Shown piece after piece: positions 12,601 to 27,600 of a DNA stretch of 64,000 nt (the stretch's first letter is position 1; each line of letters starts with the position of its first letter). The notes below the pieces were generated by a model that was not told the origin of the DNA, ran no database searches, and was given only the letters and a program-made list of their open reading frames with translations. Origin of the DNA: Cyclina sinensis (Eukaryota > Mollusca > Bivalvia > Venerida > Veneridae); contig JAAONU010000003.1 in the NCBI GenBank assembly GCA_012932295.1, positions 24,600,361-24,664,360 of the forward strand. The letters run 5' to 3'. The position numbers and the translations under genes are program-made.

Positions 12601-15600
12601 AAATGTCGTAGAAAGACACATAAATGTAATTTCAGCACCTCACAAAAATGTATCATCATAATAAAGTACAACAAAACCTACATTAATGAATGTATTTTAA
12701 TACACGTAAGTTGATCTGTATGACTCTCAAAAATCTTCAATACTTCCTAGTGACACATAACTTACCTTACTTATGTAATAAAGATCAACTTAGAAAATAA
12801 GACACATATACACAACATTATATACATATGTCAGGGTGACTGAAAAATAAATACAGTAACTATCTACTTCTTTATTTTATAACAGTTAAAACTTATCTGC
12901 ATTCAACCCTCGATATATATGTATCTTCAAACAAATATGTCTCTACTAGCACGAAAAAAACTGATTATATCTATTATAACATTATAAATAAATATAACTT
13001 GAATGATAAATTTCTTTTGAATTTTGTCTTATAAATAAGTAGACTGTATTAAAAATCATTTAAATTACAGTGTGGTGCAAATAATAATTCATTTTCTAAA
13101 ATAAAACCCTCAAGAAATGAATCATTACTATGATTGCTGAATTGTAATTCTTTTGCATGTATTTTTTCTCTGTGTATTTCTCTGAATTTCTGGCAATAAA
13201 AGAGTGATTGGCAATCAGAGTTATGATAGATGAGCTGCAGCGAAAAAAGTCTTGCGGGGAGAGAAAATATCATCATATTGAAGCTGTGCTATGTTGTTGA
13301 CAGTTCGATGTCAACCAAATCTTCCGCCCGAACTCAAAACCTAATCAAACATTTCATATCACATAAAATATGGGTGCTCTCACGTGGAAAACATAGGAAA
13401 TAGGGTGTCTAGCAGTAGAAAATTTGATTTGTGAAATGGATGACGATGAGTGACCACAGATGACACTTGAGGGAGATTAAGTATTGATGTTCAATTAAAG
13501 CTGGTCTCATCATAATATTGGTCACAAGTGGGATAAGGAGCTAGACAAACATAGCAGCAGACTTACATTTTACAGCTTTCATAATGACACATTGTTCGAT
13601 ATAAGTAAATTCATTTGGCTTACATAAAAAAAAAAAAAACAATTTAAAGCAAAAAACTTTAACATCTAATATATGTCATTCTTACTTGAAATTTATTAAA
13701 ATTTTCATACAAGTAACAAGTTCTTATAAATCAATGGTTTCCAGCCCAATTCAACAAAATTTGAAAAATAGTTTATTCACTCATCCATACATGTAAAACA
13801 TTTACTGTGACTAAGCCATTCTCCAAAACAAAAATATATTAATTTAATTTTGTTTTCGTATAATCAGCTTCTTAGGGTTTGATGATAATATTACGATAAA
13901 ACTTTATGTCAAGCAAATTTCAGCCAATATCAGTATAACCCTTTACTAGATTTGCCAGTAATTGTTAGACTGACACTCTGCAAGGCAGTCATACCTCAGC
14001 CTACAGTATAAATACTGGCATTTTTTTCATTTGCCATGCAAACACATAAGTTTCTAAAAAATTTAAATATTTTCTTCAAGTTGTATAAAAATATATAAAA
14101 GTAATATTAGGAAATAATGAAACAGTAAAAAAATAATGTGGAAAATGTTGCCATATGGTTAAATCTTTTGCTTGTAACAACCTTTGTCTCACAACAGAAC
14201 AGAAAAGAACCCATCTGCGATGGATCACTTTCAACATCTTACCCACAATGATGCAAGGGTAAAGATCATTATCAAGAAAAACCACAAACACCAGACATCG
14301 AAAGCTGTTGCCTCCGATTTCACAGAATTTCAATTTGCAAGAAGTAGTTTTAATGAATTGGGGAAGTCAAGCAAACACCCCCAAACTCTTAGCTACCCAC
14401 TCATGTTAAAAATCACATTATAAGCTTCATCTATATAATGTAACGGGAAACCTTTTTTATTTCCAGTTCATGTACTTCCTGACAGAGTTTCAAGTTGTAA
14501 CAAATTACCCAAAATGCATCTTTATGATAAAAAATCTCTATTTCTCCATTTGCCTAAGATTTTCTGGTGGCGTGGTCGGTTGTCGTATCATTCATCCGTA
14601 AATTTGACAGATCTTACGTAACGGCAAAAAACCACATCTACATTATAAACTACTTTACCAACACTATACAAATTCATTAATTTTCGTTAGGTTTCTGCAA
14701 GAGCAAATTGTAAGAATAGATTCAACATGCAGCATGGAAATCTGTCAAAGTTTTGCTAAAATTAAATTTTGCAAGCTTCATTGATGACTTGGTGTAATCA
14801 ATTTAATGAATATTCTGTATAAATAATCTGCAAATTTTGATCAAACCAATTGCATTACACTGGGTCAGCTGACTCCAGTAACCTTCTAAGTTTTGCGGTA
14901 ACTCTGGGATGATAAATAAGCGTAAAGGAACGGAATGTGATCGAAAACGCAGAATATCAATTGTCTGCGAACAAATGAGCTCGCAGCAGAATGGTATTTG
15001 TCTTCAACAGCGGGAAACCAAAGGTCATTTCACATACAGAAAAACCTGTATTCAACCCAACGGAGCTGTGAAAAGCCAAATCGTACAGAGAATTAATGAC
15101 GAGATTTTATTATTTTCCACAGTCAAAGTTCATCCATGCTTATATGATTAGTCTAATTCAATTGTCACATAACTCATCATCATCTTTTTAGTGAAATTGC
15201 AATGATAAAAATTAATTTCACATACAGGATTTTGGATTCTCTGCATTAAGTTTATGATGAATATTAGTAATAAGACAAATTGGTGCTCATTAAAAGTACA
15301 TTATAAAAACATTATTTTCATGACATCTTTAAGACGGCTTAAAGTTAAAAAGATTACATACAGTATTTGGTAATATTGTTACATTAATACCAACTTGTTG
15401 TTTCATCAATGCCTTGAAACATGATTTTATTATCAGTTCAAAGCTATTTAATGTAAGTCAGGAAACAACCTTTTTCATCATCTGCGAAACAAACAAAAAA
15501 TTTATCAAGATAAATCTTTTGAAGGCAATGCTTTCCAGTCTTTCTGTTTTGGCTACATTTCCCGTAAATTATAGGAAACTCTTCCTAGAACATTTTTAGT

Positions 15601-18600
15601 GTCATTTCTTTTTGTTTAAGACTATGTAATGGCTTTATCAAACAGTTTTACTATTATGATTTTCATTTCTGTTATCAATATAACTGTTATCATAAAATGA
15701 CATCACAAGAAAAATGGCACTTGAACATCTTTTATCATCATTTATTGAGATAAAGTGATTTGAAAGTTGCCCCCCAAAAAATGGCAATTTTCAACATTCT
15801 TCAAATGCCAAGTAAATGTAAATTTTTAAAGTCTAAATATTGTCCTAAACAGAAATGACTATTTTGACAACCATTACTGTGGAAATCATTTTACAAGACA
15901 GTTCTTTCTAATGTCATGAAGATGTTACTTCAAATAAACACAACCAAAAAATGATAATAGAAATGCATTTTGTAACAAACAGAATATATTTAAAAGGTAT
16001 ATAATTTTACAGAAGAGAATAAGAAATTTTAATATCAAATTCTGCCATGATATCCTATTGCTAACGGAAACTGAAATGAATACCGGCATCAAAATACGTT
16101 GTGTGACATCATTTTCATGACTATTAATTTTGCGCTTTAAGCTTGTCTTCAACGCGCTGTTATAGTATATTTGCTTTATGTTTGAAACTGAAAGTTTCAG
16201 TTATTAATCCTGAGACATGATTTGTACAAAATATGTAAAAAAAGCAGATTTTCCAAAAAATATGTCTGAGTACCCTTTTTCTTGTTGACATTGGTCAATT
16301 ATAATATTTACTCTTATGATTTGAAATGGTGACTGGCATGTGGTACTAGCACATACATTTTCAGAAACTGACATGTGATTTTCATGTTTAATTCATAACA
16401 ACAGTTAAAAATGGTTTCCGCTTGATTTCAAAACTGAAATAATTCTGATTGAATTATTCCATTTCTAAATGCTAAAACAATCCTAGGAAATGTCATAACT
16501 GATTGATCTTGACAACTGTCACAAAAGCCTCATACTGGCATAGAACTGTTTGCATTCTGTGTATTATCTAAGACTATGCCACAGTTCTTGATTTCAAAAT
16601 ATCATCTGTGTCATATGGGTGCTTGATCTGATGATGGATTGACTGGAAAGCAGACTGCATTCAACTTCCTGTAAATGGCATGCTGGGTAATGCTGTAGGT
16701 CTGAACAGTTCTAAGAAACAGCAGGTATCTTTGGTTAGGCCAAAGAAAACTTCTGCATGGTTTTCTGCAGGAAATACCAATTCTGAGAAGTAGAGTGCAC
16801 ATGTCACAAGTATTTACTCTGTAGTCATACACATTGGACCCAACAGTCTTCAATTTTTCTTGGATATAATAGATTTCAAACAATATTGAAAATTTATAAC
16901 AAATAGTTATGCTGAATGTTCTGTTTTTAACAACTCTTTTCGGAAATTATAACTTCCAGAATAACATGAAACTGCAATGATTTCAAACAAAAAGGTCATA
17001 TTAACAAACATATTCTTTTTTTCAATTTTATTACCTTCATAAATAAAATATCTTCAATGACAATAGAACAAATACAGCCTACAACAATTTCTGTATTCCC
17101 CACTTTTGAGTGACACAACCAAGAGATGGCAGGAATTCTCCTGTAGTATCATTAAAGAATGGTAATCCTGAGGGATTATGATAATCCCTTAAAAAAATCT
17201 CAATTTTTACACGAAATCAGCTGGTTGGCAGTTTGAAGTAAGAGTGAATAAAGACACAGAGCTTGCTTGCATCAATTAAGTGACAGTGTTTTTGTGTGAT
17301 GCCCTCTCAAGGGCTGCTGTTTTTGATTTCTGCGGTTGCTCATTATATTTTACTACTCCAGATATCTATGGGAAACAACCCCTGCGATCATTGGAGATAA
17401 TTTGTTTGATGTTCTGCAACCGTAAGGATTCTAACTGAATGGACTTTGTTTAATTTTACTCATATTAGCATTCATTTAAATGATTCATTTCATTAAATGA
17501 TAGGAAAAAAAGATCTTCTTTGAAATTTGCGAGTGCCCGACAGTACCTGTCAATTTTATCCATCAATTTTTCATAAAAATGTTTCAATGTAAGTCCAATA
17601 CATTACAAACTAATTCGTGAAAAATGAACATCCTTCAATTTTTGAATAATTTAATTTATATGTACCTTAATTGAAGACGATAGGGCCTTTTGTTGATTTC
17701 AAAACCTTTTAAGGGGATAATGCAAGAAAGGCAATATATGTTATTTTCAAATAACTTATCTTTAAAAAGGTTCTTTTTTTGGAAAAATGGCAAAGTTCAC
17801 TGAGTGTGACCGCTCAGCCAATAATCTGTTTTAAATGAAACTTTACGAATATATTAATGTGGAAACCTCTTTATTAGAAAATACCCTTGTGAAAATTGCA
17901 TCTGAAATATATCTCTTTTCACCCAAATTTGTGTTTGATCTTCTTTTTTGGGGAAGAAAAATGTTTTGAAGTAAACAGGTGGTAAAATGTTGTTAATAAA
18001 CATGCAAAGCCTCAACAGTGAGGTTACCTTGGGATAGGTGGGCAAAGATGAACACCAAGTGCTTGATTTGCTGCGTCATTTACACACATTTTTACACACA
18101 TTTACAGTTCTCTATGTCCTGTTCAGTGATATATTTTCCCCTGTTTTTCACTGAGCTTCAAAATCTATGGACAATGCCTAATCTTTACCCTTTCTTAATT
18201 CTGGTAAGGACTTGTCCTTCGTTCAATATCGGCAAAACCATATTCAGTCTAACAGAGGTTTTCAATGAAAATTTAAAAACCAAAGAGCCAAAAAAACAGA
18301 TTATGATCAGATGCATACAGATGCTGATCATGGTTGCTACTGGTTGCAATTCAGGCAAAAATGACCAATAGCCAACAAAATGAACCTAGAAAATATGAAA
18401 ATAATCAGAGTAATTAGAATAACTGATTCTGGTGGACATGTCTGTTTCTTCAAAAACATAAATAATTAGGACAATGAAGAAAAAGGGACAAACTTTTAGT
18501 AGAAAAATACAGAAAAAAAGCACTCATTTAAAATATTCTAGAAGGAATAATTCTGATGCATTGTGTATCTTCAATTATTCATTCTTAAATGCCTGAAGTA

Positions 18601-21600
18601 ATGCGACCACTTCCAATTTGTTTTATTTAAATTGGACATGTTTCTAGAATGTTATTTCTAGCAACATGTGACATTGCTTTATGAAACTGTGCCTCTTTAT
18701 AAAGAAGTATCAATTTGGTAGTTTCAGTTTCCATATGTATATAAAATAAACCAACAGTTTAGACTGATAAACAAGAAAAATGTCAATCAGCTTTCAATTA
18801 AAGATAACTGCAGCCCTTTTTTATTCTGTAACACCTTTTTTATATCACATTATGAAATCTGAATACTACAATATTACAATAGCTAAATCCTCAACGTTTT
18901 TCCAATTCAACTGTAGGTCAGGCACAGCTGGGAAATGAAAGCTGGACTTACTTTTTTTTTTAAAGGGAGACAATTACTACCTGAACTTAATGAAATCGGT
19001 GAGAAAATTCTTGTTTTCTTTCGATCAGAAAAGTAAGTTCTAATGCTCCAAATTTTGCATTCAATTTCACTGCAAAAAATTCAGATGAATGAACTGATGT
19101 GATGATAGAAGCATTCTCCTGTCACTTATGAATTGTTCAAATGTGCGTGCAGAAAATTATGTTCAGTGCTTAAGCACGTAAAAATGTTTTTATTCGTTAA
19201 CAAATATGAACTAACTGTGGTAGAGAAATTATCACGACATATTACATTCATTAAGTCACAATGCAACAACAATGATTTAGAAACAAGGTAATCGATTAAC
19301 GAATCAATACAACGCATCAGTGTAACAGAATAAAACATTTTATGTGTCGATCATATTTGTAAACACAGTATTTCTATTGGGCAATTTTATAGTACAAAGC
19401 AATAAAAACAAACCATCACAAAATATCACATGTTTAGTGTAAACATAATCAATAGTTGGAACAGCTCTTAAACTGTCCATATTTTTTACACGGTTCACCT
19501 AAATTTCATGTTTCGAACCTTAAGCGGTCACGTGGTTACATTTACTAACAATGCAAAATATTTTACATAACAGGTTAGGTTTCATATCACCTTGCCTTCG
19601 TTGATCTTTGACCCTGACTTTCCTTCCTTACCTTTGTAAAAAGGCTTCTGATTGGTTAAAAAATACAATTATAAAATTATTGATTGAAACAAGGTCAAAA
19701 AAACATTGACAAAATGATTTTTCAATTTTGTGTAAACCACAGTAGCATTAATAAAGGTCACACCATATTTGACACGCATATACTTTTTACTGTACTTTCG
19801 CCGAGTCCCTTGATTTTTTTCTTTCATAATGCTACCCTTGAGCTTAGCAAAACACTTTTTTTAAAGTTTAATAAGTACATATCATCTTTTGTAAATTTCT
19901 GTCCTATCGATTAGCATCAGGGTGATCTAACGCTTTTAGGAAAATTAAATCGGGTGAATGGAATCATGAAAACCGATTCCTACACCTGTACTTTCTTAAA
20001 CCTTCCAAACATTTTTGATCTTTGATGCAAAACACTTGCATTTATGACTTTCATTTTTCAACAAATCATCAGGTGATAGTTGAATAACTTGATGAGCTTT
20101 TAATGACATCTCAAACAGGGTCGTATTGCCTCTGCGGATGAAATAAACTTAGGTAATCATAGCTTTGACTGGACACATTCCAAACTCAGAACACTTTGGT
20201 AATAAAAACCTGCGGTAGTCATTTTAATGTATTTGAACTGCCTAAAAATATTCTGGTTATTCGGTACAAAACACCTTCATCAAAGTAAAGCGCAGAGTTC
20301 AAACCTCCCTGTTGTATAAGAAGATACTCTATTGGTAAGCCAGAACAAATTAGTTTTCTGCAAATTAAAATAATGCATGATGCTCATTTTATCATGAAAG
20401 AACCCCAACCCTTCTTTTTAAAATGTTTCTGTTTTCATTTATTAACAAGTGAATATAATATTTTCAATTAATGGTTTCTTAGACGCAGAATTTTGTTGTT
20501 CGACTGTTCTGAACAAACAATATATAAAACCTGCCTAATATGTATAGAATATTAGAACCAGAAATAAATACAAATGAAAAGCGGCCATTTTGAATATCGG
20601 AAATAAATATATCTTTACACACTGAGTCATGCAACGCTATTGCGGTAACACGTAATTATTCAAAGTAGGTCAAATGCTGTGTTCTCGCATACCAGATATG
20701 CAATTACAAATGTACAGATATGCAATTACAAATGTACAATGTACTAATGACCTTTGCAAAACAGTGATTTTTATGTAAGAAAAGTAATAAATAGAAAGTG
20801 CACACATTAATGATTTAAGGGCATCCAATGCAGTGAGAATGACGACGAACAATGTAAATGCAGAAAATTGAGCTTCCGAACGCATTTTAGGTTTTTTTTA
20901 CGATAAAATAAATATAACATCTCATAAACAACCATATATATATCTATCACTTTTGAGTAAATAAAAGCGCACGACTCAACACAATTCTGTCTTAAAAGCA
21001 GCAAATTAGCGGCACTTATTTTCTTACGAAAAAAGATGTGCAAATACGCTGAACTCAAAATTTCTACACAATGTCGAATCATGTTTGCGAAAGCAGGTAA
21101 CAGAAATTCTGATCAGCAAGGGAAACTGTTGCTTTTTATTTGATCTCCTTTCTGTTTTTACTAAATCAACATGGCCAAGCTTATTCTACTAAAATCTACA
21201 TTCACCACATTTAGAGTTGCCTTACCCTAGTTGCTCTTGCTGCTGACTTTCAGTGACAACAAAATGTGATCAACAATAAGTGAAAATCAAGGGGAGCAAA
21301 GGAACAGAACATTTAATTAGCGTGGTTTCAAATACTTTGTTTAAACTTTATCTCATTTACAGTTACTTATCTTTCTTAAACAGCTTATCTCTCAATCTTT
21401 CACTTTTCTTGAATCTACAAATTTTCTTTTTATATCTTACAGACAAAATGTTTATTTAAATTCTGATGAAAACTTTAATTATTTAAGTTGCCTTTTTCAT
21501 TCAAATTTGTTCACTGAAGAAACTTAAGACTAAAAAAAAACAACAAAAAACTCAACACATTTTGTCTCAATTTCATTCATTAAATTTTGTAGCAAAAGTG

Positions 21601-24600
21601 CATACCTTTGCAAAAAGGGGTCTATCGAACTTGTGTGGCCTTTATTTAATGTACCAGCTAGTTACCCTCAGATTGACAAGTCTCTTTTCAAACCATTAGA
21701 ACAGCTTTTGGGGGTATCGCCTTGATCGGTTTTTCACAAACAATACACTGACATAGATACTTGCTCAATTACACATACTGCAAAACAACTTGTTTGCGAT
21801 CTAGTGATTCTTATTATTCAACCATCGACTTTACACCTCTTTTGTTCTGAAAATTTGACGAAGGAATAACTGATGCTTTTTCAGAGTAAAACAAGTAAAT
21901 CATTAATCAAAAACTGGTCGTTATGAGAATTTTAATATTTTCAAAAAGAAATTTTAAACTCAGCATAAACTTATCTTTCTTTATTCAAAGTGAAAATCAT
22001 TTATATGAACCAAATAAAAATCTTAATCCAAGGGACATAACTCAGACATATTTGATTTACAATATCTGAAGAAGACTGTCAGAGTTATCTGAAAAAATCT
22101 ACTAATATGCCTAGTTACCACAGAGACTGATCAATTCTTTTGTCTTTTCTTCCATTATGATAAATGCACAGAAAAAAAGCAAAACACCAAGAAAAACTGT
22201 CAATTCAGCAAACAAATAACTGAGCATCTTAAAAGTAAAGAAACAATAACAACAAAAACTCGGACTAGAAATACGTCATTCATGCAAAGTACATGTACAA
22301 ACTAACAACATTCACTGTAACAGACTTTCAGAGAACAATACAACATTTACAAAATACACTGCAACTCCAGCATTCCAAGACGTCTTACAGGCTACTATAA
22401 AAATTCCACTTTCAGTTATTTCCCCTTTTGCTTCCTTTTTCAGATATGCACAAATGCCTTTATGTACAGTAGAATTTATTCATAACAAGACTATGTAAAA
22501 CCAGAGAAAACTGATAAAACTAACACAAATTTTAATTTAATAAAACACCAAGATTTGGTACTTTCTAACAAAACCCAAACAACCTAAATTCCTTTATGTT
22601 CAAACTAAGGGCAGTAACTCTGCAGAAAAAATTCTACAAACTAGAACAGACATTATGAATTCATTCCTCTTCTGAAAGCTTTCATCAATCTTTTAAATGG
22701 TTTACTCAAAGGCCTAAAATACCACAGGTTTGAAATTTCTCTATGGGACAAGAGAATAAAATGTTCAACAGTTTTAAAAAAATGCTTAATTAGGGGAAGT
22801 GGAAATCACATATTATCAAATAACAATTTCAGCATAAAAGAAAAAGTTAACTACACCAATTTTTGGGAGTTTTGTAGTAATTCAAATCTTGCTTATCTAA
22901 CAGCAGCTTTCCTTTTCATTTCTAGTCTGATTTTGACAAGTAATCTTATCTATCTGCCTGTTTTAATTAGATTTGCACATGCAGCCATTCTTTAGTATTT
23001 TAGGTCTTGATTTTTTAGATATACAGGGCAAGTAATTTTTTCAGAAAATTTGTAAAAAAGATTATTTACTTCAGGGCAAACCAGTGAGGTTTTCAAAAAT
23101 GTTCTTCTCATTAAGTGGACATCATGATGAATCTTCAAGAAAAACAGTTACAGTAACTTCTAAAAATCTTACAGTTCATCCACATAGCTGAAAACCATAT
23201 ATATTAAATTACATAAAAGGGCTTACAGTGCAAAATCATGCAAAAAATAATTTCAAGTTAATGTAACCTTAAAATGCAGAAATAAAATGAACGGCAAAAC
23301 ATTACAACAGGCATTATAAGAAATACTCGGCATTCCAAACTAACCTGTAACTGACGTAAAAATCGAAGCTGAAAAAGGTAGAAATTATCATTCAAAGTAA
23401 AGATTTTCATGTTGACAGGACTATTCAATTACTGTTTTATGTTCATTTATAGCCAGGAAATTTTAACTTGTTATGATATTTATTTCAAAAAAAAGTTTTT
23501 CCCAAATAAGGAAAAAAGCAACATTTGCTGTTCAACAATTTTCTCTATGTTCTTCATTTCCATTAAAAAAAATCTCTTCTTTAACACATCAGTTACAATA
23601 GAAACAAATAAAAAAAGATTTACTATCTCCATTGCCCAACCCCTAGCAACCTGTCATGAGTGTTTACCAAGTCTGTATCCATCCCTGATTTTGTAAATGT
23701 GAAACTTACAATCCTACCAGAGACAGGAGATTTAAGTGCGGTTTCAGAACAATGTTCAATAAGTAAAAATGAATTATCTTTGAGATATAATCTGATTATG
23801 TATACTACGTTGAAAAAAAAACAACATCATTTATTCATTTTTTATGTTAAACTGATAAATATAACCTCCAGATATTAATGTGACGTTCTTTAATTACCTT
23901 TAATTTTGTGATTCCCGCTCTGGTTGACTCTGTCCCCGCTGTTAGTTCTGGAACAACTGTTGATCCCAAGTACTGTAAAACAAAACATTTCAAAATACTG
24001 AAGAAGACCATCATCTTTTAATTCAACGTTATTTCTTTCAATTCAAACATCATGTATTTAACTATACACTGGTTTCAGAGACTTCTAACCAGTACTGACC
24101 TCTCTCACGGCTGACCAGTACTGTCTTCACAGAATTTTTAAAAGTATCAACTAATAGCAAGTACTGGCTTCATGGGAGTTTTGACCAGAACTGGCTTCAT
24201 GGAGGTTTTGACCTGTAAAAGCACTGACAGACTGGAATGTTCAAATCGAGAGTCTTGAGACAAGTTTTTTTTTACATTTAATTGTACTGTTATGAGTCCC
24301 CTAAACCTGAAACTAAAGTACCTGAGCAGTATAATTGCAGCAGCCTTTGATTAACATCTCTGGCTTATGTCTCCAATTTTTGGCAGGGCTTGATGTCTGT
24401 GCCATATGTGGAGGGCGGACATGTATGTCATCATTTCTGATTGACTGACCAGTCTGAAAACAAAATATCATGTAACATGATTAGATAAGTCTGCTGTGTT
24501 TCTCAAGAGTGAAAACAGAAATTTTAAACAACTAGAATGATATGGGTTTTCTAAAAATCACATGTCTCCCACCACAAAGTCAATAAACTCCCATAACTCC

Positions 24601-27600
24601 TGCAAAAAATCCTGACAATATGCACAACTACACTAGGTACTGAACATTTCTGTTGGGTTTCATCAAAATCCAATCATGCATGTAGGAGGAGTTGCACAGA
24701 CAAAATTTGTGACAGACAGACAGTAATGGAGAAAATCAATAATAAAATTTAATACGTTGTGCTGAAAATGTCTAACCTTTCACTTTCAACAATAACTGTA
24801 CTATTTAGTTTTAATACAAATGCACCAATTTTCTCCCTCAGTAAGTATAATATACTTACAATGGTTACAGAATGTTCAGATATATTTGTGATAATTTAAG
24901 TTTTGCATTTTTATGAGTTTATGAGTTCATGATTTCCAAAAAAAAAAATATTAAGCTCTCTAAGCAGCTCTTTATAGTAAATCTTGTAAGTATCACAGAA
25001 ACAACAGATGGGATGGAATTAATGGACATATGACCACGCAAATCACCTCCATATTCAAGATTTATTCATAAGACTTACTCATGTTAAACTTATGTCTATT
25101 TAAAATATCGGATAATGCAGCAACATGTCAGGGACCTTAAAATCTCAACAGAAGAGACAGACAAGAAAGAATTTCTGTTCATCAAATTTCTGTTGATTAA
25201 ACAAAATTTACTTTTCTCTGTCGGAACACTTCATCATCCTCGCTGCTGTCAACAGCCATTTGCGATGATTCTTTGATATCCTCCTCTGATGAATACGCCG
25301 GCTTGACATTGTTGTAGTTTTTATAAAAGTCAATGTTGTTAAATGGCGATCGATCTTCGGGGCTTAAAGAACTGAGGCTTCTCTTCTTCTGGAAAAAAGA
25401 AGACATTGAGTTTTTCTGTTTATCAGTCATATGAAAACTGAGGCTTCTCTTCTTCTGGAAAAATGAAGACATTGAGTTTTTCTGTTTATCAGTCATATGA
25501 AAACTAATTTTTACAGAGCAAAAAGTTGTAAATCCTCAAACATTACATTGTTAAAAGCATTTGACTTTATTACCTTTTTTTTCAGATCAAAAGCAGTATC
25601 ATAAGGGGAGGGTGAGAGTACAAAAAAGAAGTTTGATAAAATAATGAAACTGGAAACTTGTATGTCTATTCCAATTCGTCTTATCTAAATTTCGTGTAAA
25701 CTTATCTTATGACAACATCTCCATAAACAAGAGAGCCACGATAGTTTTGAAACACTCAAAAACTGCTCAAAACAAAAGGGCAACATCATAGAGATCCAAT
25801 TAAACACAAAAGAAACAACTAGACAATGCTACATGCCTAATATCAAACTTCTAAGCTATTTGGTGAATGACAATTGTACAGTTTGTTTGACCTTGTTCAG
25901 CCAGTTACCTTTCAGTTTTTACCCCTATGTAAAAGTCAAATGGTACTGTCTCAATTGACTTATGGACAAATCCTTTATTAGAAATTCAGCAGGATGAGGG
26001 TTAAAGAAAAATTTAAAGCTAAACAAACCTGTGTTGGGGTGTGTCTATCAAGAGGTTTTCTCTCCCCGAGAGATGCCAAGATTCTTTTCCTATGGCCAAG
26101 TGTTGAAATATCTAGCACCTGTAGTAAAGAAATATTTAAAATTTTATAAAATTTAAGCATTAAAAGCAGAGTATGTAAATATATAAATGCTCCTGGTTTT
26201 GAATCAAGATATATGCACCAGTACTGTAGTAGAAATACTGCATAACCTAAAGACCACTGCAATTAATCGATATAATTCTAGAGCAAATATAACTGTAAAA
26301 ATATATAATTTCATTAAAACTTATCTATTTAACATCAATTTGGGAAACAAAATCTTGTAACTTATGTTAATCTCACTCAGTTTTGCGGGTATGGAATGTG
26401 GAACTCCACCCCTGGTGCTCTAACCCTGGACCAATTAGATTTATAACTATCACTGCCTGTAATTAAAAAAACATGTCAATAAGGTCAACCTGTGACCCTG
26501 TCCCCCGATGCAGTTCTCTGAGGTTTTAAACCTACCGTTCTTAGCTGCAGCTCCCATAGGATGCTTTGCACTTTTTCCATTGTATCGTAACCATGAGTTG
26601 TAAATGTTTCCAAGTAGTCTGGCAAAGCCAGGGACTCTAACCATTCTTTGACAGATGGTGGAGGGTCATCTGGGTCTGAAAAATACTTTGGAAATGTGGC
26701 AACTTCTTGAAGTAATTTTTCAGCACCTGGCTGATGTTAGGAGCTTTATAACAGATCAAGTAAGCGACCTTGACTTTCAAGCTATGGCAAAAGACACTGA
26801 GCATGCCAAGGTAACTCCTATGGCAACCACTACACTAACATTTTAAAGATTCCATTGTACCCACCTTTAACAAATACCCATTTACCCCAAGTCATGTACA
26901 CGAAGATCCCTTTATTTTTCAAAATAAACACAGATCTGACACAAGCATATAAATAATTAAGAAGAATAATACTCAAATTTCTATTGACAAATAACCCCAT
27001 TCTAACAAATTTTACAAACAGCAAATTTGTGTTTGACGAAAACTTAAACAATACTGCATTTGACCATGACCTTAACACGTACCTATAGGTTTAAGGGGAG
27101 GTAATGACTTTGTAGCCTGCAGTATTTTCTGTCTATGTTCATGGGACAACACACCAATCTGTTCCAGGTCCTGTTCTTCTAAGATATTGCAATCCTAAAA
27201 GAAAAATGCAAGTATATTTTCCTAATTTTTGCAATTACACAGTACCTATACCACCAAAGTCAACAAAGAATAGGTTTGACCCTAATTCAATGAAAAAGTA
27301 ACAGAGACTTACAAGCTATTGCAACAGGGAGTCTTTATGTTGCCATCAAAAAGGTATGGCCAAAGGTAAAATTCTTAAATAAAAAATAAATATCTACTAG
27401 AAAACAAGGTGGTTAAAATGAAGAAGTTAAAACTTCAAAATTTCAAAGCATTTCTCTCACTGAATACTACACTGTCTTACATTTTAGCCTGACTTCCACA
27501 TACAGTATACATTGACAATTTGGCTAATTGCTGATTCTAATATGTTTACCAGTAACTTACATACTTATTTTAGAAACTCTATACAGACCAAAAGTATGCA

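Noticed and set aside
14184..15151. Plus-strand frames of 79 and 80 residues
   Set aside because: No domain or splice support; within the long ANKS1 intron.
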